From the NCBI RefSeq assembly GCF_020283565.1, contig NC_060063.1, positions 39,394,635 through 39,458,634 of the forward strand: DNA of 64,000 bases, in the 5' to 3' direction. The position numbers and the translations under genes were made by a program. Each line of letters starts with the position of its first letter. The first letter of the stretch is position 1. This DNA comes from Trifolium pratense (taxonomy: Eukaryota > Streptophyta > Magnoliopsida > Fabales > Fabaceae). The notes under the pieces are model-generated. The model had not been told where the DNA came from and did not search any database. It saw only the letters and a program-made list of their open reading frames with translations. Positions 36,422 to 48,263 of the stretch are shown here, one piece after another.

Positions 36422-39400
36422 TCATTTTATATTAGGATTTTGGATGATTTTTAGTTTCTCTTTTAACACATTAAAACGATCTTCTACTAAAGGTTTAGTG
36501 AAGATATCTGCTAGTTGATTATCAGTGTCAACGAAAATCAATTCAATTTCCTTTTTATTAACATGATCCCTAATAAAATGATGTTTTATCTCAATATGCT
36601 TGGATCTTGAATGTTGAATGGGATTTTTTGACAAATTAATTGCACTAGTATTATCACAATAAATAGGTACATTTTCGTACCTTATTGAGAAATCCTCAAG
36701 CTGATTTTTAATCCATAGAACTTGAGAGCAACAGCTTGCAGCTGACACATATTCAGCTTCAGTGGTAGATAATGCTATCGTGTTTTGTTTTCTGCATGAC
36801 CAGCTTATGAGTGCTTTTCCAAGAAATTGGCATGCACCACTTGTACTTTTTCTTTCAATTTTGTCTCCAGCGTAGTCAGCGTCACAATAAGCTATTAAAT
36901 CAAAAATAGAATCTTTGCTATACCAAAGACCAAGATTAGTAGTACCGACAAGATATCTGAAAATTCTTTTAACAGCAGTTAGGTGCGATTCTCTAGGAGA
37001 AGTTTGAAAACGTGCACATAAACCTACTGCAAAAACTATGTCTGGTCTACTTGCAGTTAAGTACAATAGAGATCCAATCATACCTCTATATTCCTTTTCA
37101 GGAACAATTTTTCCTTCCTCATCTTTATCCAAATTTGTAGATGGATGCATGGGAGTTGCCATAATTTTGGCTTCATTCATTTTATATTTTTTGAGAAGAT
37201 CTTTAATATATTTTTCTTGACAAATAAAAATTCCATTCATTTCTTGTTTAATTTGTAAACCAAGAAAATATCTCAGTTCTCCCATCATGCTCATCTCAAA
37301 TTCATTTTGCATGAGATGGGAAAAATCTTCACATAATTTTTCATTTGTTGATCCAAAAATAATATCATCAACATAGACTTGAACAATTAATAAATCCAAT
37401 TTATCAATTTTTGTAAAAAGAGTTGTGTCAATTTTTCCTCTAGAAAAATTGTTCTTGATTAAGAATGCACTTAATCTGTCATACCAAGCTCTTGGAGCTT
37501 GTTTTAGACCATACAAAGCTTTTGAAAGTTTGAACACATGATCTTTTTTCTTTTCATTTTCAAAACCAGGAGGTTGATGAACATAAACCTCTTCATTTAG
37601 AAAACCATTTAAAAAAGCACTTTTAACATCCATTTGAAATAACTTAATATTTTTATGTGATGCATATGCTAAAAGAATTCTTATTGCTTCTAACCTGGCA
37701 ACTGGAGCAAAAGTTTCATCGTAATCAATACCTTCTTGCTGGTTATATCCTTGAGCAACAAGTCTTGCCTTGTTTCTAATAACCTTACCTTCCTCATCTA
37801 GCTTGTTTCGAAAAACCCATCTTGTTCCTATGATTGAATGATCTGTAGGAGATGGAACAAGTAACCATACTTGATTTTTCTCAAACTGAAGAAGTTCTTC
37901 TTTCATTGCTTCTACCCATGAATTATCAATAATGGCTTCGCCAATGGATTTTGGCTCTATCTGAGAGATCATTGCCATGTTGTTATCATTGTCTTTGAAT
38001 GATAGTCTTGTTCTTATTCCATCAGTGGAACTTCCAATGATTTGATCTTGAGGATGATTCCCCACAATCCTTAAGGTTTTTGGAGGAAGAAGAGGATCAT
38101 CTTCTTTCTTTTGATTTGGAACATCCTGAGAAGTTAGTCTTTCTTGCTCATCATCAATTGATGGCATTATAAGATCATCAAATTCATCAAAGATAATATT
38201 CATGCTTATTTCCATGGTTTGAGTTTTTAAGTTATAAATTCTATATCCTTTAGAATTAGTAGCATAACCTAAGAAAATAGCTTTATCTGATTTTGAATCA
38301 AATTTACCAAGATTATCTTTTGTGTTTAAGATATAACAAAAACATCCAAAAATATGAAAATATGATATGTTTGGTTTTCTATTTTTCCAAAGTTCATATG
38401 GAGTTTTGTCTAGAATTTTTCTTATTGAAACTCTATTTAAAATATAGCAAGAAGTACTTATGGCTTCAGCCCAAAAATATTTTTCAACATTTGATTCATT
38501 TAACATTGTTCTTGCCATTTCTTGTAAAGTTCTATTTTTCCTTTCAACAACTCCATTTTGTTGAGGAGTTCTTGCACAAGAAAAATTATGAGAAATACCA
38601 TTTTCATCAAAGAATGATTTGAAAGATGAATTTTCAAATTCTCCTCCATGATCACTTCTGACAGAGATGATATTTGAGCTTTGTTCATTTTGAACAAGTT
38701 TACAAAAGTTTTGGAAAGCATCACAAGATTCATCTTTATTTTTCAAAAACAAAACCCATGTGTATCTGGAGAAATCATCAACTATAACAAAACCATATTG
38801 TTTTCCACCAAGACTAGTGGTGTTGACAGGACCAAATAAATCAATGTGAAGTAGTTCTAGAGGTTTTTTAGTTGAAATAAAATCTTTTGAATAAAAACTA
38901 CTTTTGACTTGCTTTCCTTTTACACAAGCTTCCCAGATTTTATCTTTGTCAAACTTAATTTTTGGAAGACCTCTTACTAGATCAAGTTGAGATAATTTTG
39001 AAATTGTTTTCATGCTTATATGACCAGCTCTTTTGTGCCAAATCCATTTATCTTTTTCGATAGACATAAAACATGATTCAGCTGGAATGTCATCTAAGTA
39101 TAAAACATACAAATTTTTCTTTCTTGATCCGGAAAAGAAAACTTTTCCTGATGAAGTTTGTTTGACTTCACAAATATTTGGTTTAAAAATAACTTCAAAA
39201 CCACTATCACATAATTGACTAATACTAAGTAAATTATGTTTTAGACCTTCTACATATTGAACATCTTCAATTTTTGCAGAATCATTATTACCTATAATAC
39301 CTTTTCCTTTTATTTGTGCAGTATTATTATTACCAAACGTAACTGACCCTCCTTCTTTTTTGATGAAGGAGAGAAAACACCTTTTATCTCCTGTCATGTG

Positions 39401-39463
39401 TTTTGAACAGCCACTGTCCAAAAACCATGGCTTTTTCTTTGCACCTTGATAGTATCCCTGCAT
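36422..39463 (-). CDS. SIRE-like copia Pol: protease, integrase, RT, RNase H
   Basis: 1013 codons, no stops. In order: protease [19 protein letters not shown]-pre-integrase [14 protein letters not shown]; integrase core with HIDLFGP, SDHGGEF and [16 protein letters not shown] with [22 protein letters not shown] and the catalytic [11 protein letters not shown]; RNase H with [30 protein letters not shown] and [17 protein letters not shown]. All the main catalytic residues that I can identify are present. The frame is offset by one base from the preceding Gag/zinc-knuckle frame near 39463, so expression as a fusion would need a shift; the frame itself looks fresh. It could still act in trans. 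Confidence 0.93.
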   Translation of the reverse strand: MQGYYQGAKKKPWFLDSGCSKHMTGDKRCFLSFIKKEGGSVTFGNNNTAQIKGKGIIGNNDSAKIEDVQYVEGLKHNLLSISQLCDSGFEVIFKPNICEVKQTSSGKVFFSGSRKKNLYVLYLDDIPAESCFMSIEKDKWIWHKRAGHISMKTISKLSQLDLVRGLPKIKFDKDKIWEACVKGKQVKSSFYSKDFISTKKPLELLHIDLFGPVNTTSLGGKQYGFVIVDDFSRYTWVLFLKNKDESCDAFQNFCKLVQNEQSSNIISVRSDHGGEFENSSFKSFFDENGISHNFSCARTPQQNGVVERKNRTLQEMARTMLNESNVEKYFWAEAISTSCYILNRVSIRKILDKTPYELWKNRKPNISYFHIFGCFCYILNTKDNLGKFDSKSDKAIFLGYATNSKGYRIYNLKTQTMEISMNIIFDEFDDLIMPSIDDEQERLTSQDVPNQKKEDDPLLPPKTLRIVGNHPQDQIIGSSTDGIRTRLSFKDNDNNMAMISQIEPKSIGEAIIDNSWVEAMKEELLQFEKNQVWLLVPSPTDHSIIGTRWVFRNKLDEEGKVIRNKARLVAQGYNQQEGIDYDETFAPVARLEAIRILLAYASHKNIKLFQMDVKSAFLNGFLNEEVYVHQPPGFENEKKKDHVFKLSKALYGLKQAPRAWYDRLSAFLIKNNFSRGKIDTTLFTKIDKLDLLIVQVYVDDIIFGSTNEKLCEDFSHLMQNEFEMSMMGELRYFLGLQIKQEMNGIFICQEKYIKDLLKKYKMNEAKIMATPMHPSTNLDKDEEGKIVPEKEYRGMIGSLLYLTASRPDIVFAVGLCARFQTSPRESHLTAVKRIFRYLVGTTNLGLWYSKDSIFDLIAYCDADYAGDKIERKSTSGACQFLGKALISWSCRKQNTIALSTTEAEYVSAASCCSQVLWIKNQLEDFSIRYENVPIYCDNTSAINLSKNPIQHSRSKHIEIKHHFIRDHVNKKEIELIFVDTDNQLADIFTKPLVEDRFNVLKEKLKIIQNPNIK

Positions 39464-39947
39464 TTTGAGATTTTCGTTTAGGTGCCCATAATGACTTGGG
39501 TCCTTGAGGGTTAGTTTTCACAGTTTGTTTATTCTTAAAATAGCATTCTTTTTCAAGATGCCCAAAGTTTTTGCAAAATGAACAATGTTTATTTTTTCTT
39601 TCCAAGTGACGATAACGTTTTGGTTCATAGTAAAAACTTTCATAACTTTCTTTTTGATAGCAAATTGATTCATGATGACCATTTTTGTTACAAAATGAAC
39701 ATCTCAACTTAAAATCTCTATTTGTTGGCAAAAGAACATTTTCAAAAATTTTGTTTTTAACTTCATTAAAACCTAAGCCATTTTTGTTAAGAGCTTGAGA
39801 TTGTGATCCCATAATGTTTTGAAAAGTTTCAGTTGATTTTATAAACCCAGTGAGATCATTTCTCAGTTCTTTTATTTCATTTTTCAACACAACATTTTCA
39901 TCTATTTTCTTAGATAAAACACTAGAGCAAACATGTTTTTCTTTTGA
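39384..39947 (-). pseudogene. SIRE Gag C-terminal part with zinc knuckles
   Basis: The same frame as the Gag ORF to the right, separated by one in-frame TAG (39948-39950). It holds a coiled-coil-like start (LKNEIKELRNDLTGF) and two CCHC-like knuckles, CSFCNKNGHHESIC and CSFCKNFGHLEKEC. It overlaps the start of Pol in a different frame. Confidence 0.85.
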
Positions 39948-41240
39948 CTAAATTAAGTCTTTGTTAATTTTTTCAAAATTAAGAATATCAATTTGAAGTT
40001 TTTTCTTTTCTTCTTTTAGTTCAGAAACTTCTTTTTGTAATAAAAAACATTGTTTGGATAAGAATTCAGAATCATGTAATAAACTATCAAAATTAGTTTC
40101 TAATTCTTCATAAGGATGAGTTTTATCAAAGAGAAATACCTCATCATTTTCTGAATCTGCCATTAGACAGATGTTGGCTTCTTCTTCTTCTTTATTTGTT
40201 TCAAATTCATCATCATCATCCCAGGTAGCTAACATGGATTTTTTCTTGAAGGGAAAATTTCTGGGTGATTTGTTTAAGGGACATTCTGATTTGTAATGTC
40301 CAAGTTTGTTGCAACCAAAGCAGGTCACTTGACTTTTGTCAAAGTCATTTTTCTGCATATCTTTTCCTGAAGAAAAGTTTCTTCTAATTTGATCTCTTCT
40401 TCTTAACATACGTTGGATTTTGCCAGAAATGAGAGCTAGTTCTCCTTCTGCCTCTTCTTGGGTAGATTCTAATTCCTTAGAGTCATCTTCTAAAAAACTT
40501 ATATCTTTTTGAGAAGCTTTTAAAGCAATGGTTTTTTCCTTTTTTAAAGGTTTATCTCCTTGAAGAATAACTTCATGAGCTTTTAAAGTACCAATAAGAT
40601 CTTCTATGGGAAGTGTTTTCAAATCTTTAGTTTGAGTAATGGCAGTAACCATTGGTCTCCAAGTGACTGGAAGACATCTCAAAAGTTTTCTAATTCTATC
40701 ATTAGTTGAAAAAGTTTTTCCAAGAGATCTTAATTCATTTATGATAGTAGTAAATCTTGAAAACATTTCATCAATAGTTTCGTTTTCAATCATTTCAAAA
40801 GTTTCAAATTTATTAGTTCCTATGTCTATTCTTGTTTCTTTCACATGACTAGTTCCTTCATGGTGAACTTGTAAAGTGTCCCAAACCTTTTTAGCAGTAT
40901 CACATTCATCTACTCTTTCACTTTCTTCCATGCTTAGAGCACAGGATAGAAATAAATGAGCTTTAGAGTTTAGGAGTACCTTTTGTTGTTCAGCAGTTGT
41001 CCATGCATCTTCAGGTTTGTCTGAAACGACTCCCTCAGTAGAAGTTACAGTAGGAACATAATCTCCTTCTGTGACTATGCGCCACATTCCTACTTCTTGA
41101 GATTTTAAAAACAATTGCATTTTATTTTTCCAAAAATAGTAATTTTTTCCAGTGAACAAAGGTGGTCTTGAAGCAGATCCTCCTTCTGGAATGTATCTTT
41201 CTTTTGACATTTTTCTTCCTGAATCTTTTTCCTCTAACAC
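39948..41240 (-). CDS. SIRE-like copia Gag
   Basis: 430 codons. The UBN2-type capsid region (FTGKNYYFWKNKMQLFLKS, VWDTLQVHHEGTSHVKE, FEMIENETIDEMFSRF) is followed by a knuckle CFGCNKLGHYKSEC and a Lys/Glu-rich coiled coil. It ends at a TAG that seems to be a point nonsense, because the frame continues with matching sequence. In the related SIRE1 of soybean, Gag and Pol are also separated by a stop, so readthrough is possible. Confidence 0.88.
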   Translation of the reverse strand: MLEEKDSGRKMSKERYIPEGGSASRPPLFTGKNYYFWKNKMQLFLKSQEVGMWRIVTEGDYVPTVTSTEGVVSDKPEDAWTTAEQQKVLLNSKAHLFLSCALSMEESERVDECDTAKKVWDTLQVHHEGTSHVKETRIDIGTNKFETFEMIENETIDEMFSRFTTIINELRSLGKTFSTNDRIRKLLRCLPVTWRPMVTAITQTKDLKTLPIEDLIGTLKAHEVILQGDKPLKKEKTIALKASQKDISFLEDDSKELESTQEEAEGELALISGKIQRMLRRRDQIRRNFSSGKDMQKNDFDKSQVTCFGCNKLGHYKSECPLNKSPRNFPFKKKSMLATWDDDDEFETNKEEEEANICLMADSENDEVFLFDKTHPYEELETNFDSLLHDSEFLSKQCFLLQKEVSELKEEKKKLQIDILNFEKINKDLI

Positions 41241-41283
41241 TTGTTAAGTGTATAAACCTGTAGAGACAGACTCTGATGCCAAT

Positions 41284-42935
41284 TGAAGTAGCAATAAATG
41301 TCACAAGAAAGGGGGGTTTGAATTGTGACCCTTTTTAAAATCTTTTAAGTTAGTTTAAAATAACTCAAGACAATATTTCTTTTAATTGGTTAGTTCAATA
41401 TTAACAATATAAAAAGAAATATAGTTAGCAACAATAAAATATAACTGAACAATATAAATATTAAGTTAGTTGCTGAATAAATAAATGTTTAAGGCCCATA
41501 GCACTCTGGTATTACTCAGTTAGTTAGTTTAGTATGTTTTAAGGATTTTAGAGTCCAAGAGAAAAACACACAGAAGTTATCCTGGTTCACCCAACTTGGG
41601 CTAGTCCAGTCCTCACAGTCCTTGTGAGATTATCCACTAAAAATGCTCAGATCAAAACCTTCTGCTTCGCATCAAAAACTTGATCACAACTGGATCAATA
41701 CAATCTGCTTTTCTTCACTCGAAAAGACTTTTACACAAATGCTTTTCTTCACTCGAAAAGACTTTCACTCAAAATGCTTTTCTTCACTCGAAAAGACTTT
41801 CTCACAAACACTCAATCTAACATGAAAGAAAGACTTGAGAGGGTTACAATATTTGTGGGGAATATGGGTTAAATCAACTCAAGTGAGAGATTGATAATAG
41901 CAAGCTTTGTCTATTTGTTTTTCACAAATTTATGATATAACTTTGATGATTTGCTTTGCTTTTGAAGAGTTTATGACTTGTTGATTTTTGCTTCAACTAA
42001 GTATATGATTTGATTCTTTTTGCAAACTCTTAATCTTTCCTTCATGTAGCTCCATTGTATTTATAGGCAAATATAACCTTGGAGGAGCGTATGAGAGAGG
42101 GATTTGAATTTCAAATCCAACTTGACATGTCACAATGTTGTGCTGTCTTTTTGCTGTGAATAGTGCGTTATCGTTGCTTTAGTAACATTACCGTTATGGC
42201 AATCTGCACTACACTTTTAATCCAATGACAACCACTGCATTTACGTGGCCCATATATGTCCATAAGAAGGAATCTTTCCTAATTTAGGGTTGGACAACTT
42301 GTATGCAAGTGGGAAAAATATCATGTAATAATTGTACTTGTTTTGGTGACTCATTGTCCTTTGTTCACAAAGGATAGATGTTGTTGGATTCTTGTCCCCT
42401 CTATGTTCCCTTGATGAGAATGAGACTTGCTACATCTTGCCTTATGGTGTGACTTCACCTTGTTGGCCAATTTTCGTCCAAGGCATTATTGTATGATGTG
42501 GCTTTCATTTGAATTTCAAATCTTCTTCAATCATTGACGGAAGCTTCCTTTGTTTGTCCAAAGGGGCTTTTAATCACTTTAGTCCAAAAAGGCTTTATGG
42601 CCCATGATTTAATTTATGACATGTTTGGCATATTCCTTACATAAGTGTTTCCTTAAAATACTACCACTTTTGATGAGGCAAAGGAATAATATCTTTGTGA
42701 AGCACTTCATCATTTAAGCCAAGACTTTAAGATGCTTCTTTTGTTTCTACTCATTGCTTATATGTTTTGTTTGTCCATTGGTTGCTCATCCATAACGTTA
42801 CCGTTGACAGATGATATCATTATCGTTGAAACATTTCTCACAAAACACATTAGTAGATAACAAGATAATCATAATTAAAATTAATTAACATGTTTGTTAT
42901 CTTTAAAACATCAAATAAGGATTTTGTCCTCAACA
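41284..42935 (-). repeat. 5' LTR of SIRE-like element
   Basis: About 1652 bp, TGAAGTAGC...CCTCAACA. The tRNA-binding TTGGCATCAGAG lies just inside it at about 41283-41270 (minus). Confidence 0.92.
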
Positions 42936-44415
42936 ATATGGACTGTCCTTTTGTGTTTATCCATGTTTGTTACACTTGAATACAAACTCATTTGGGATTT
43001 ATAACATGAAAAATGAGATTTTTGGGTGATTTGGAGTGAAAAACACAGGTTTTAAGCTTTCCTGACAGGAGGCCTTCGCTAGGTCTTCGCTCAGCGAACT
43101 GGTGGCGAACAGCTCGCCAGGAACCAGTATACCACTGGTGTGGTTCGCCACTGCTCGCCAAGCCTTCGCTCAGCAAACAGCTCGCTACTGCTCGCCACTG
43201 CTCGCCATGAGTCAGTGTCTTCCTGATGTTGTTCGCTATAGCTCGCTACAGTTCGCTTAGCGAACAGTACTGAGACTGCAACTTTTGTTGATGTTTATAA
43301 GTGCAATTGGGCATTTGTAACATGGTTTAATAGTATTCTTACATGATTGTTGATGCTTGTTGATGCTTATAATGCTCATTGCTAATCGTTAATGATTGTT
43401 AATCATGTATGAAGTATAAATGAAGAATATTAAGGTTTTGTTAATCTTAATGATGAAGTATGTTGGACAGTGTTCCACATAGTAAATGAAGAGCTTTATG
43501 CTAAATAATTGTGAGTGAATTCATGAAAAACATATACATGCATTCATGAATTAAATAAGATATTGGATATTCCAATAAAGAAGTATATCGGATTATATTT
43601 ATCCGATAAAGAAGGATATTAGAGGTGAGATACTCTAATAAAGAAGATGGTACCACATGCATTAGAAATGTCTAGGGTGACATTCATGAAGTTGAAGCAT
43701 TAGAGTTGCATTAGGTTATGTGTACATTTATGTGATAAGTGATATGTGACACATGTTTGACTAATTGTGATAATTGATGTTTGAGTATTCTATTATATGT
43801 GTTTAATAACTTATAATGGAATGATAGATGTTGAGGTATATGTATAATTGTGATTTATGCATGTATTATGAATGAGTGTTTAAGTATTGTTTTACTTACA
43901 CTTATATTTTGATTATGTGATCTAACTCTCATGCTTTGTGTTATGTGCTGGACCGTTGGGGGTTAAGATACTCAGGTTGAGGATCCGGCTCAGAGTTAGA
44001 GAGCTTGCTCGTGCTTTGTGGTAGCGCGCTTTTTGGTGAGGAGTTTAGCTTAGACTACTCCTTTAGATATATATTTATATCTTTTTGATGAGTTGTATAG
44101 AATTGCTCTGATTAGGTGTTTACCGTGTCGGGTTATTTGCTTGAATTGTATTAAGCCCGTGATGGCATATTTGACCTTGCTAATCCTTACTTTTTGTTGT
44201 AAACATAATATCCTTGTTGTTGATATGGCCTAGAGCCTAGGAATATTGTGTGAACAATATAGTTATTGTATGATATGCACAATGAACTATATTTGATTTT
44301 AATTTCCGCTGTGCTAGCATGATTTAATTCTGCTGTGGTTTTGTATTATAATACTTCTTAAGTGTTTTATTTATTTATATTCAATAAATTCGCGTTAAGG
44401 GGTTTGGGTGTTACA
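42936..44415 (+). repeat. Solo LTR, right part
   Basis: Begins with the ATATG duplication of the SIRE-like insertion and ends GGGTGTTACA, mirroring the TGTAAC start at 17976. It is followed by ACCGC (44416-44420), identical to 17971-17975. 43060-43260 is GC-rich with repeated GCTCGCCA and TTCGCTxAGCGAAC motifs. The inferred intact LTR is about 2.1 kb; the family (possibly gypsy) cannot be named from the LTR alone. Confidence 0.82.
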
Positions 44416-44589
44416 ACCGCCCCTTATACATATATAAATTCTCACTTGTTCTCAGTAGGAGAAAAAGAAGCACCGATGTTACATTTGTACCTTCCGAGAC
44501 TTGGCTTATCCTAATTCATACTTCGAGGCACCGACTAGGAATTATTTGTGTAAGAATGGACCTTTTGTGCTTGAAGCCAACTTGTTATT

Positions 44590-44890
44590 AAATGTCGAGC
44601 TCGCCCGCACTAGTAGGAGAAATACAAATAGTACTATACCCAAATAGCAGATCAATCAAAGACAAAACTTATGGCGTAAATGAAGCAAAACCACCACAAA
44701 AAATCCATCTAACTATACAATCAAATGAGTCAACACACCATTCATAGAATAGACAATAAGAGCTATTATTTAAATAGAAACCATTTCCAAGAGGCATATT
44801 GAACCTTGTAGAAGATCTCTTGCGGTAGTACCTCTTTCTCAACAAAAATCCTTCATTCCTAGCCCACCAAAACACCCAAATGACGGCATT
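44590..44890 (-). mobile_element. LINE 3' fragment
   Basis: The minus strand reads AVIWVFWWARNEGF, the kind of segment found after the zf-RVT domain of plant LINEs. The following 3' end (GTATAGTACTATTTGTA on minus) resembles that of the LINE at 62243-62962. Heavily truncated. Confidence 0.5.
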
Positions 44891-45168
44891 TCAATTATCA
44901 ATGTGTTAAGTTTACATATTTTCATAAAAAATTGATAAAGACTTACTATTTAAAGAGTGTCCCGGAGACATTAGTTAGCATTTTTCTTATATAAATATTA
45001 GTACATTGATCTAAGCGTAAACTCACCCCCCAAATTGCTTGTTGGACCTGATACAATTTTTAATTTTTTAAGTGTATCACTAATATATAGTATTAATGTA
45101 CTATTTTTTCTACAAAATATGGAGTTTCTTGATCGTAAATAATTCAGCTTTTAAATCATGGAATGATA

Positions 45169-46296
45169 AGGTTGCAGGGACGGATCCAAGAATTTATAAA
45201 ACAGGGGCCGGAATAATTAAATAATAAAAATTAAATAAATCATAATAATTATAATAGTACTTAAATATGCTTAATAAAAAATAAAAAATGTATTGCATTG
45301 TTTATCTAGATTGTACACGACATTGCTCTATATCATAAAATTCATCAACAACTCAACCGTATTAATTAGTTTGAAATTCATTTTCTATCTTATTTCTCAA
45401 CCTATTTTTCACAATCTTCATATAGCAAGAAAATAATCTTTCACTTATAGCAAACAATCAGAATTAACTTAATTGAATTTGGACTTTTTTTTTTGGTGAA
45501 GAATTGAATTTGGACTTTAATAGTGTATAATATATATTATCAAGATATTTTAAAATAAATTGTTACAATTACTATATTGTGGGTGCATGTTTTGCACCAA
45601 ACAATCGTTAATAATATTTTAACACATCTCTCAAATATCAATTTATGTAGTATGTATCAAGAACAAGTATATTATGAAGAAAAAAATATGACAAGAGGGG
45701 GGGGCCTCAGCCCCTACTTGCCCCCCCTTATGTCCGTCCCTGTAAGGTTGCCTAATATGATTTCAGAAAAAATGATGGGTTTTTTATTTCTCCACTAAGC
45801 AGCCAGCCAACTTCCTAACCCTAATTTTTCTTTTGCTTTTTTTTTTTTCATCCTTTAGAGAGAGGTGATTTAGGATTAATTTTGATCCGGAATCACCCCT
45901 TTTGATCGTTTTTTATTTCTTTTTCAATTCAATAAGTGATTTACACACAATTTTAGGTTTCATTTGAGTTTTTTCTTTGTGATTTCTTCGTTTGTCCTGC
46001 CTTAGTGCAGAGTTGTTTGTTATCTCGTCTTTGTACGATGTTTGTTTTGTTTAAATTTGCAGATTTGTTTCAATCCAAAATCAAAGCAGATTCAATGATT
46101 TCAGAGTCGTCAACGTTGCAGATCCGGAGGCACGACTGTTCCGGAAACTTGGATTTTATTATATCAATTGTAGGCTTTTTCATCCTTTTTAGTTTGTTCG
46201 CAGATTCATCCTTTATAGTTTTTAGCGAATTTGAATATATAATGATTTCGATTGATTCGATTTAAATGAATGAATATCGTTTTTTTATCGTCAAAA
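45169..46296 (+). mobile_element. Retroposed sequence with 16-bp target duplication, split by a hAT element
   Basis: AAATCATGGAATGATA stands at 45153-45168 and 46297-46312. Between them, apart from the hAT insertion at 45175-45742, are about 550 bp that end in ATCGTCAAAA, an A-rich end. A 16-bp duplication and an A-rich 3' end fit LINE-type retroposition. The interior, with an 86-codon ORF at 46005, is not recognised; it may be a short LINE or a processed transcript. Confidence 0.65.
45175..45742. mobile_element. Non-autonomous hAT element
   Basis: 568 bp with terminal inverted repeats CAGGGACGGA/TCCGTCCCTG and a perfect 8-bp target duplication TAAGGTTG (45167-45174 and 45743-45750), both diagnostic of hAT. 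No transposase. The G/C-rich subterminal ends contrast with an AT-rich core. Confidence 0.93.
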
Positions 46297-46312
46297 AAAT
46301 CATGGAATGATA

Positions 46313-46835
46313 GATAGAAACATTATATTATATATGTAGAAGCCGAAGTTCAAACCTCAAACATTCCTATTATTCGTAAGGTAAAATTACTTTCTAAATA
46401 AAATCCACATTTAATGAATATAAGAGTCCAAAAAAATTGAATAGATTTGTAGTAGTGTGATATAATTTGATGAAAAGACAAATTTTTGGGGCCTAGGTGA
46501 ATATGTATGAATGGCATGAAACACAACGTCCCTCTGCAGTGTTATTCCAATCGGAGTAAATGAATGGTACTATTTTTGTTTCCAATTGTCATGTTCTTTT
46601 CATTACAGCCTCCTAAATAACACTAATAAAATCCAAATATATAAAATAAAATAAAGATTCTCCCAAGCAGAAGAAGTTCTTTTTCTTTTATTCTTATAAG
46701 ACAAGCAAAAGAAGATCCTTGGATATATGTTATTAACTTCTTCCTAACAACTTATCTGAAAAGAAATCATAGTTCAGACTATCTAAATTTACATCATGTC
46801 TCACGCACAAATATCATATAATGGGTAGAGTTTAT
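46313..46835. other. Spacer, nothing recognised
   Basis: AT-rich sequence between the retroposed segment and the MITE. No ORF or repeat is supported. Confidence 0.5.
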
Positions 46836-47148
46836 GGGTGCGTTTGATCTGCTAAAAAATAAGGGATTGGACAGGACAATTTCTGTTTGTACTGTATTTG
46901 ATTTTAAAACTGTTTCTGGTACTGGACAAACTGGGGGCCAAGGGACAGGACAAATTTTTGTCCTCCACAGAACCACGGAACAACTTTTTGTCCTCAGCAC
47001 AAGTTGTCTAAAATACCAAAATAACTTTTTATCCACCAAACATCGTACAACACAAAGTTTGTTCAAACGTTTGTCCTGTGTTGTTCTGTCTTGTACTGTC
47101 ATATACTGTTCTGTCCAGTATTTATATTTTGCAGATCAAACAGACCCT
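46836..47148. mobile_element. MITE with GGGTGCGTTTGATCTG-type termini
   Basis: 313 bp. The left end GGGTGCGTTTGATCTGCTAA and the complement of the right end, GGGTCTGTTTGATCTGCAAA, are imperfect terminal inverted repeats. The internal halves also share GACAGGACAA/TTGTCCTG motifs. The flanking TAT on both sides may be the duplication. PIF/Harbinger or hAT origin is undecided. Confidence 0.75.
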
Positions 47149-47384
47149 ATAAGTTATAACTTATAAGGTGAATATTATCTCTATTTTATAAAAATATATT
47201 AAGATAATTTCATAGATATGAGATTTTTTAACACACGTATTCACTTTTCATGCTGAACATATTATTGAGTTTGGTGCGTTGATATAAACGACAGCGGGTA
47301 GTTCGCGCTAGTGGAAATTTGATAGTATGTGGCCCAATAGATTTTGGAAATGCTCGGATATCATATATTAGATTTTTATATTAA

Positions 47385-47515
47385 TTGTACCTAACTTAAT
47401 CCTACAAAATCGGCTTGTAAGATCAAAAAATCTTCTACTTTATAAAAACATATCTAGAGCATCTAACATTCGATGTGGGATTTCTTAAAAGTGTCGTGCT
47501 GAGATTAATTTTCAC
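47385..47515 (-). repeat. Dispersed TCCCACATCG repeat, copy 1
   Basis: The minus strand shares with 57333-57470 the sequence order CCCACATCG, TATAAAGTAGA, TTACAAG and TTTTGTAGGATTAAGTTAGG. This is a sequence type often seen at LTR or TRIM ends in plants. Family not fixed. Confidence 0.55.
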
Positions 47516-47838
47516 CATTGAATCAATTAATCTCATCTTATCTTATTTAATCCAAAGATTAAATTAATTAATCAAATTGTAAAAACTAACTTGAACATAA
47601 TATAAGATTTGTCTCAATTTATACAATGTAAATTTGACTCCTATATAATAAAAATATAAAACTTTTTGTATACGGTATATCCAAAACAAATATCCTCAGT
47701 CGATGATCTTCCTTAAAAAAATTTCAATGGATAATCAAATTGAATACACTTCCATGTACTATTAGTTGGAAACAGATTTTCTATTATAACTGCGTGATGA
47801 CGCAGTTAAAGTGTGAACCATCTGATCTCAATGAATTT

Positions 47839-47840
<2 letters not shown>

Positions 47841-47879
<39 letters not shown>
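47841..47879. repeat. (TA)n microsatellite
   Basis: About 19 TA units in an AT-rich spacer. Confidence 0.95.
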
Positions 47880-47881
<2 letters not shown>

Positions 47882-48263
47882 AGTTAGCTAACTGTATTTT
47901 TGACAACACACACTCAAACAATTTTTCAATGGGATCAGAAAGTAAATTGTACTTTTATTGGAAAAATAACATATTTTGTTTGAACATTTTTATAAGTATT
48001 TGTGGTTGTGAATTTGGACCCGTGAAGAACAAGAATCTTGGAAGAATGGCAGGAAGGTGAATGAGAGTGATGATTGAGAAGGTAAGGTAGGTCATGATGA
48101 AAATGGTTCTGACAGGTCAACATTACATTTTCTTTCATTCCAAAACCAAACAGTTGTCAAAGAATCAAAGCTATATATGCTGCCCAGTTCCAGCTTGGAT
48201 CCATGGATTCAATCCAATCAATGATAATACCCTAACCTTAATTTTAGCAAAAATCTAAGTTTT

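Larger units (their letters stand above)
18592..42935 (-). mobile_element. SIRE/Maximus-like copia element (host of nested insertions)
   Basis: LTRs of about 1.65 kb (18592-20205 plus 33060-33098; 41284-42935) start TGAAGTAGC and end CCTCAACA, with the duplication ATATG at 18587-18591 and 42936-42940. Orientation minus: tRNA-binding TTGGCATCAGAG follows the right LTR, and an AAAAAGGGGGAGAT purine tract (complement of 33099-33112) adjoins the left one. Internal order: Gag, pol, then a large third ORF beyond pol, as in the SIRE lineage. One nonsense codon and one frameshift break Gag-Pol. Its 3' LTR is interrupted by the Angela-like element. Confidence 0.92.

Noticed and set aside
45577..45798. 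73-codon ORF in the hAT element
   Set aside because: Crosses the element end; no domain.
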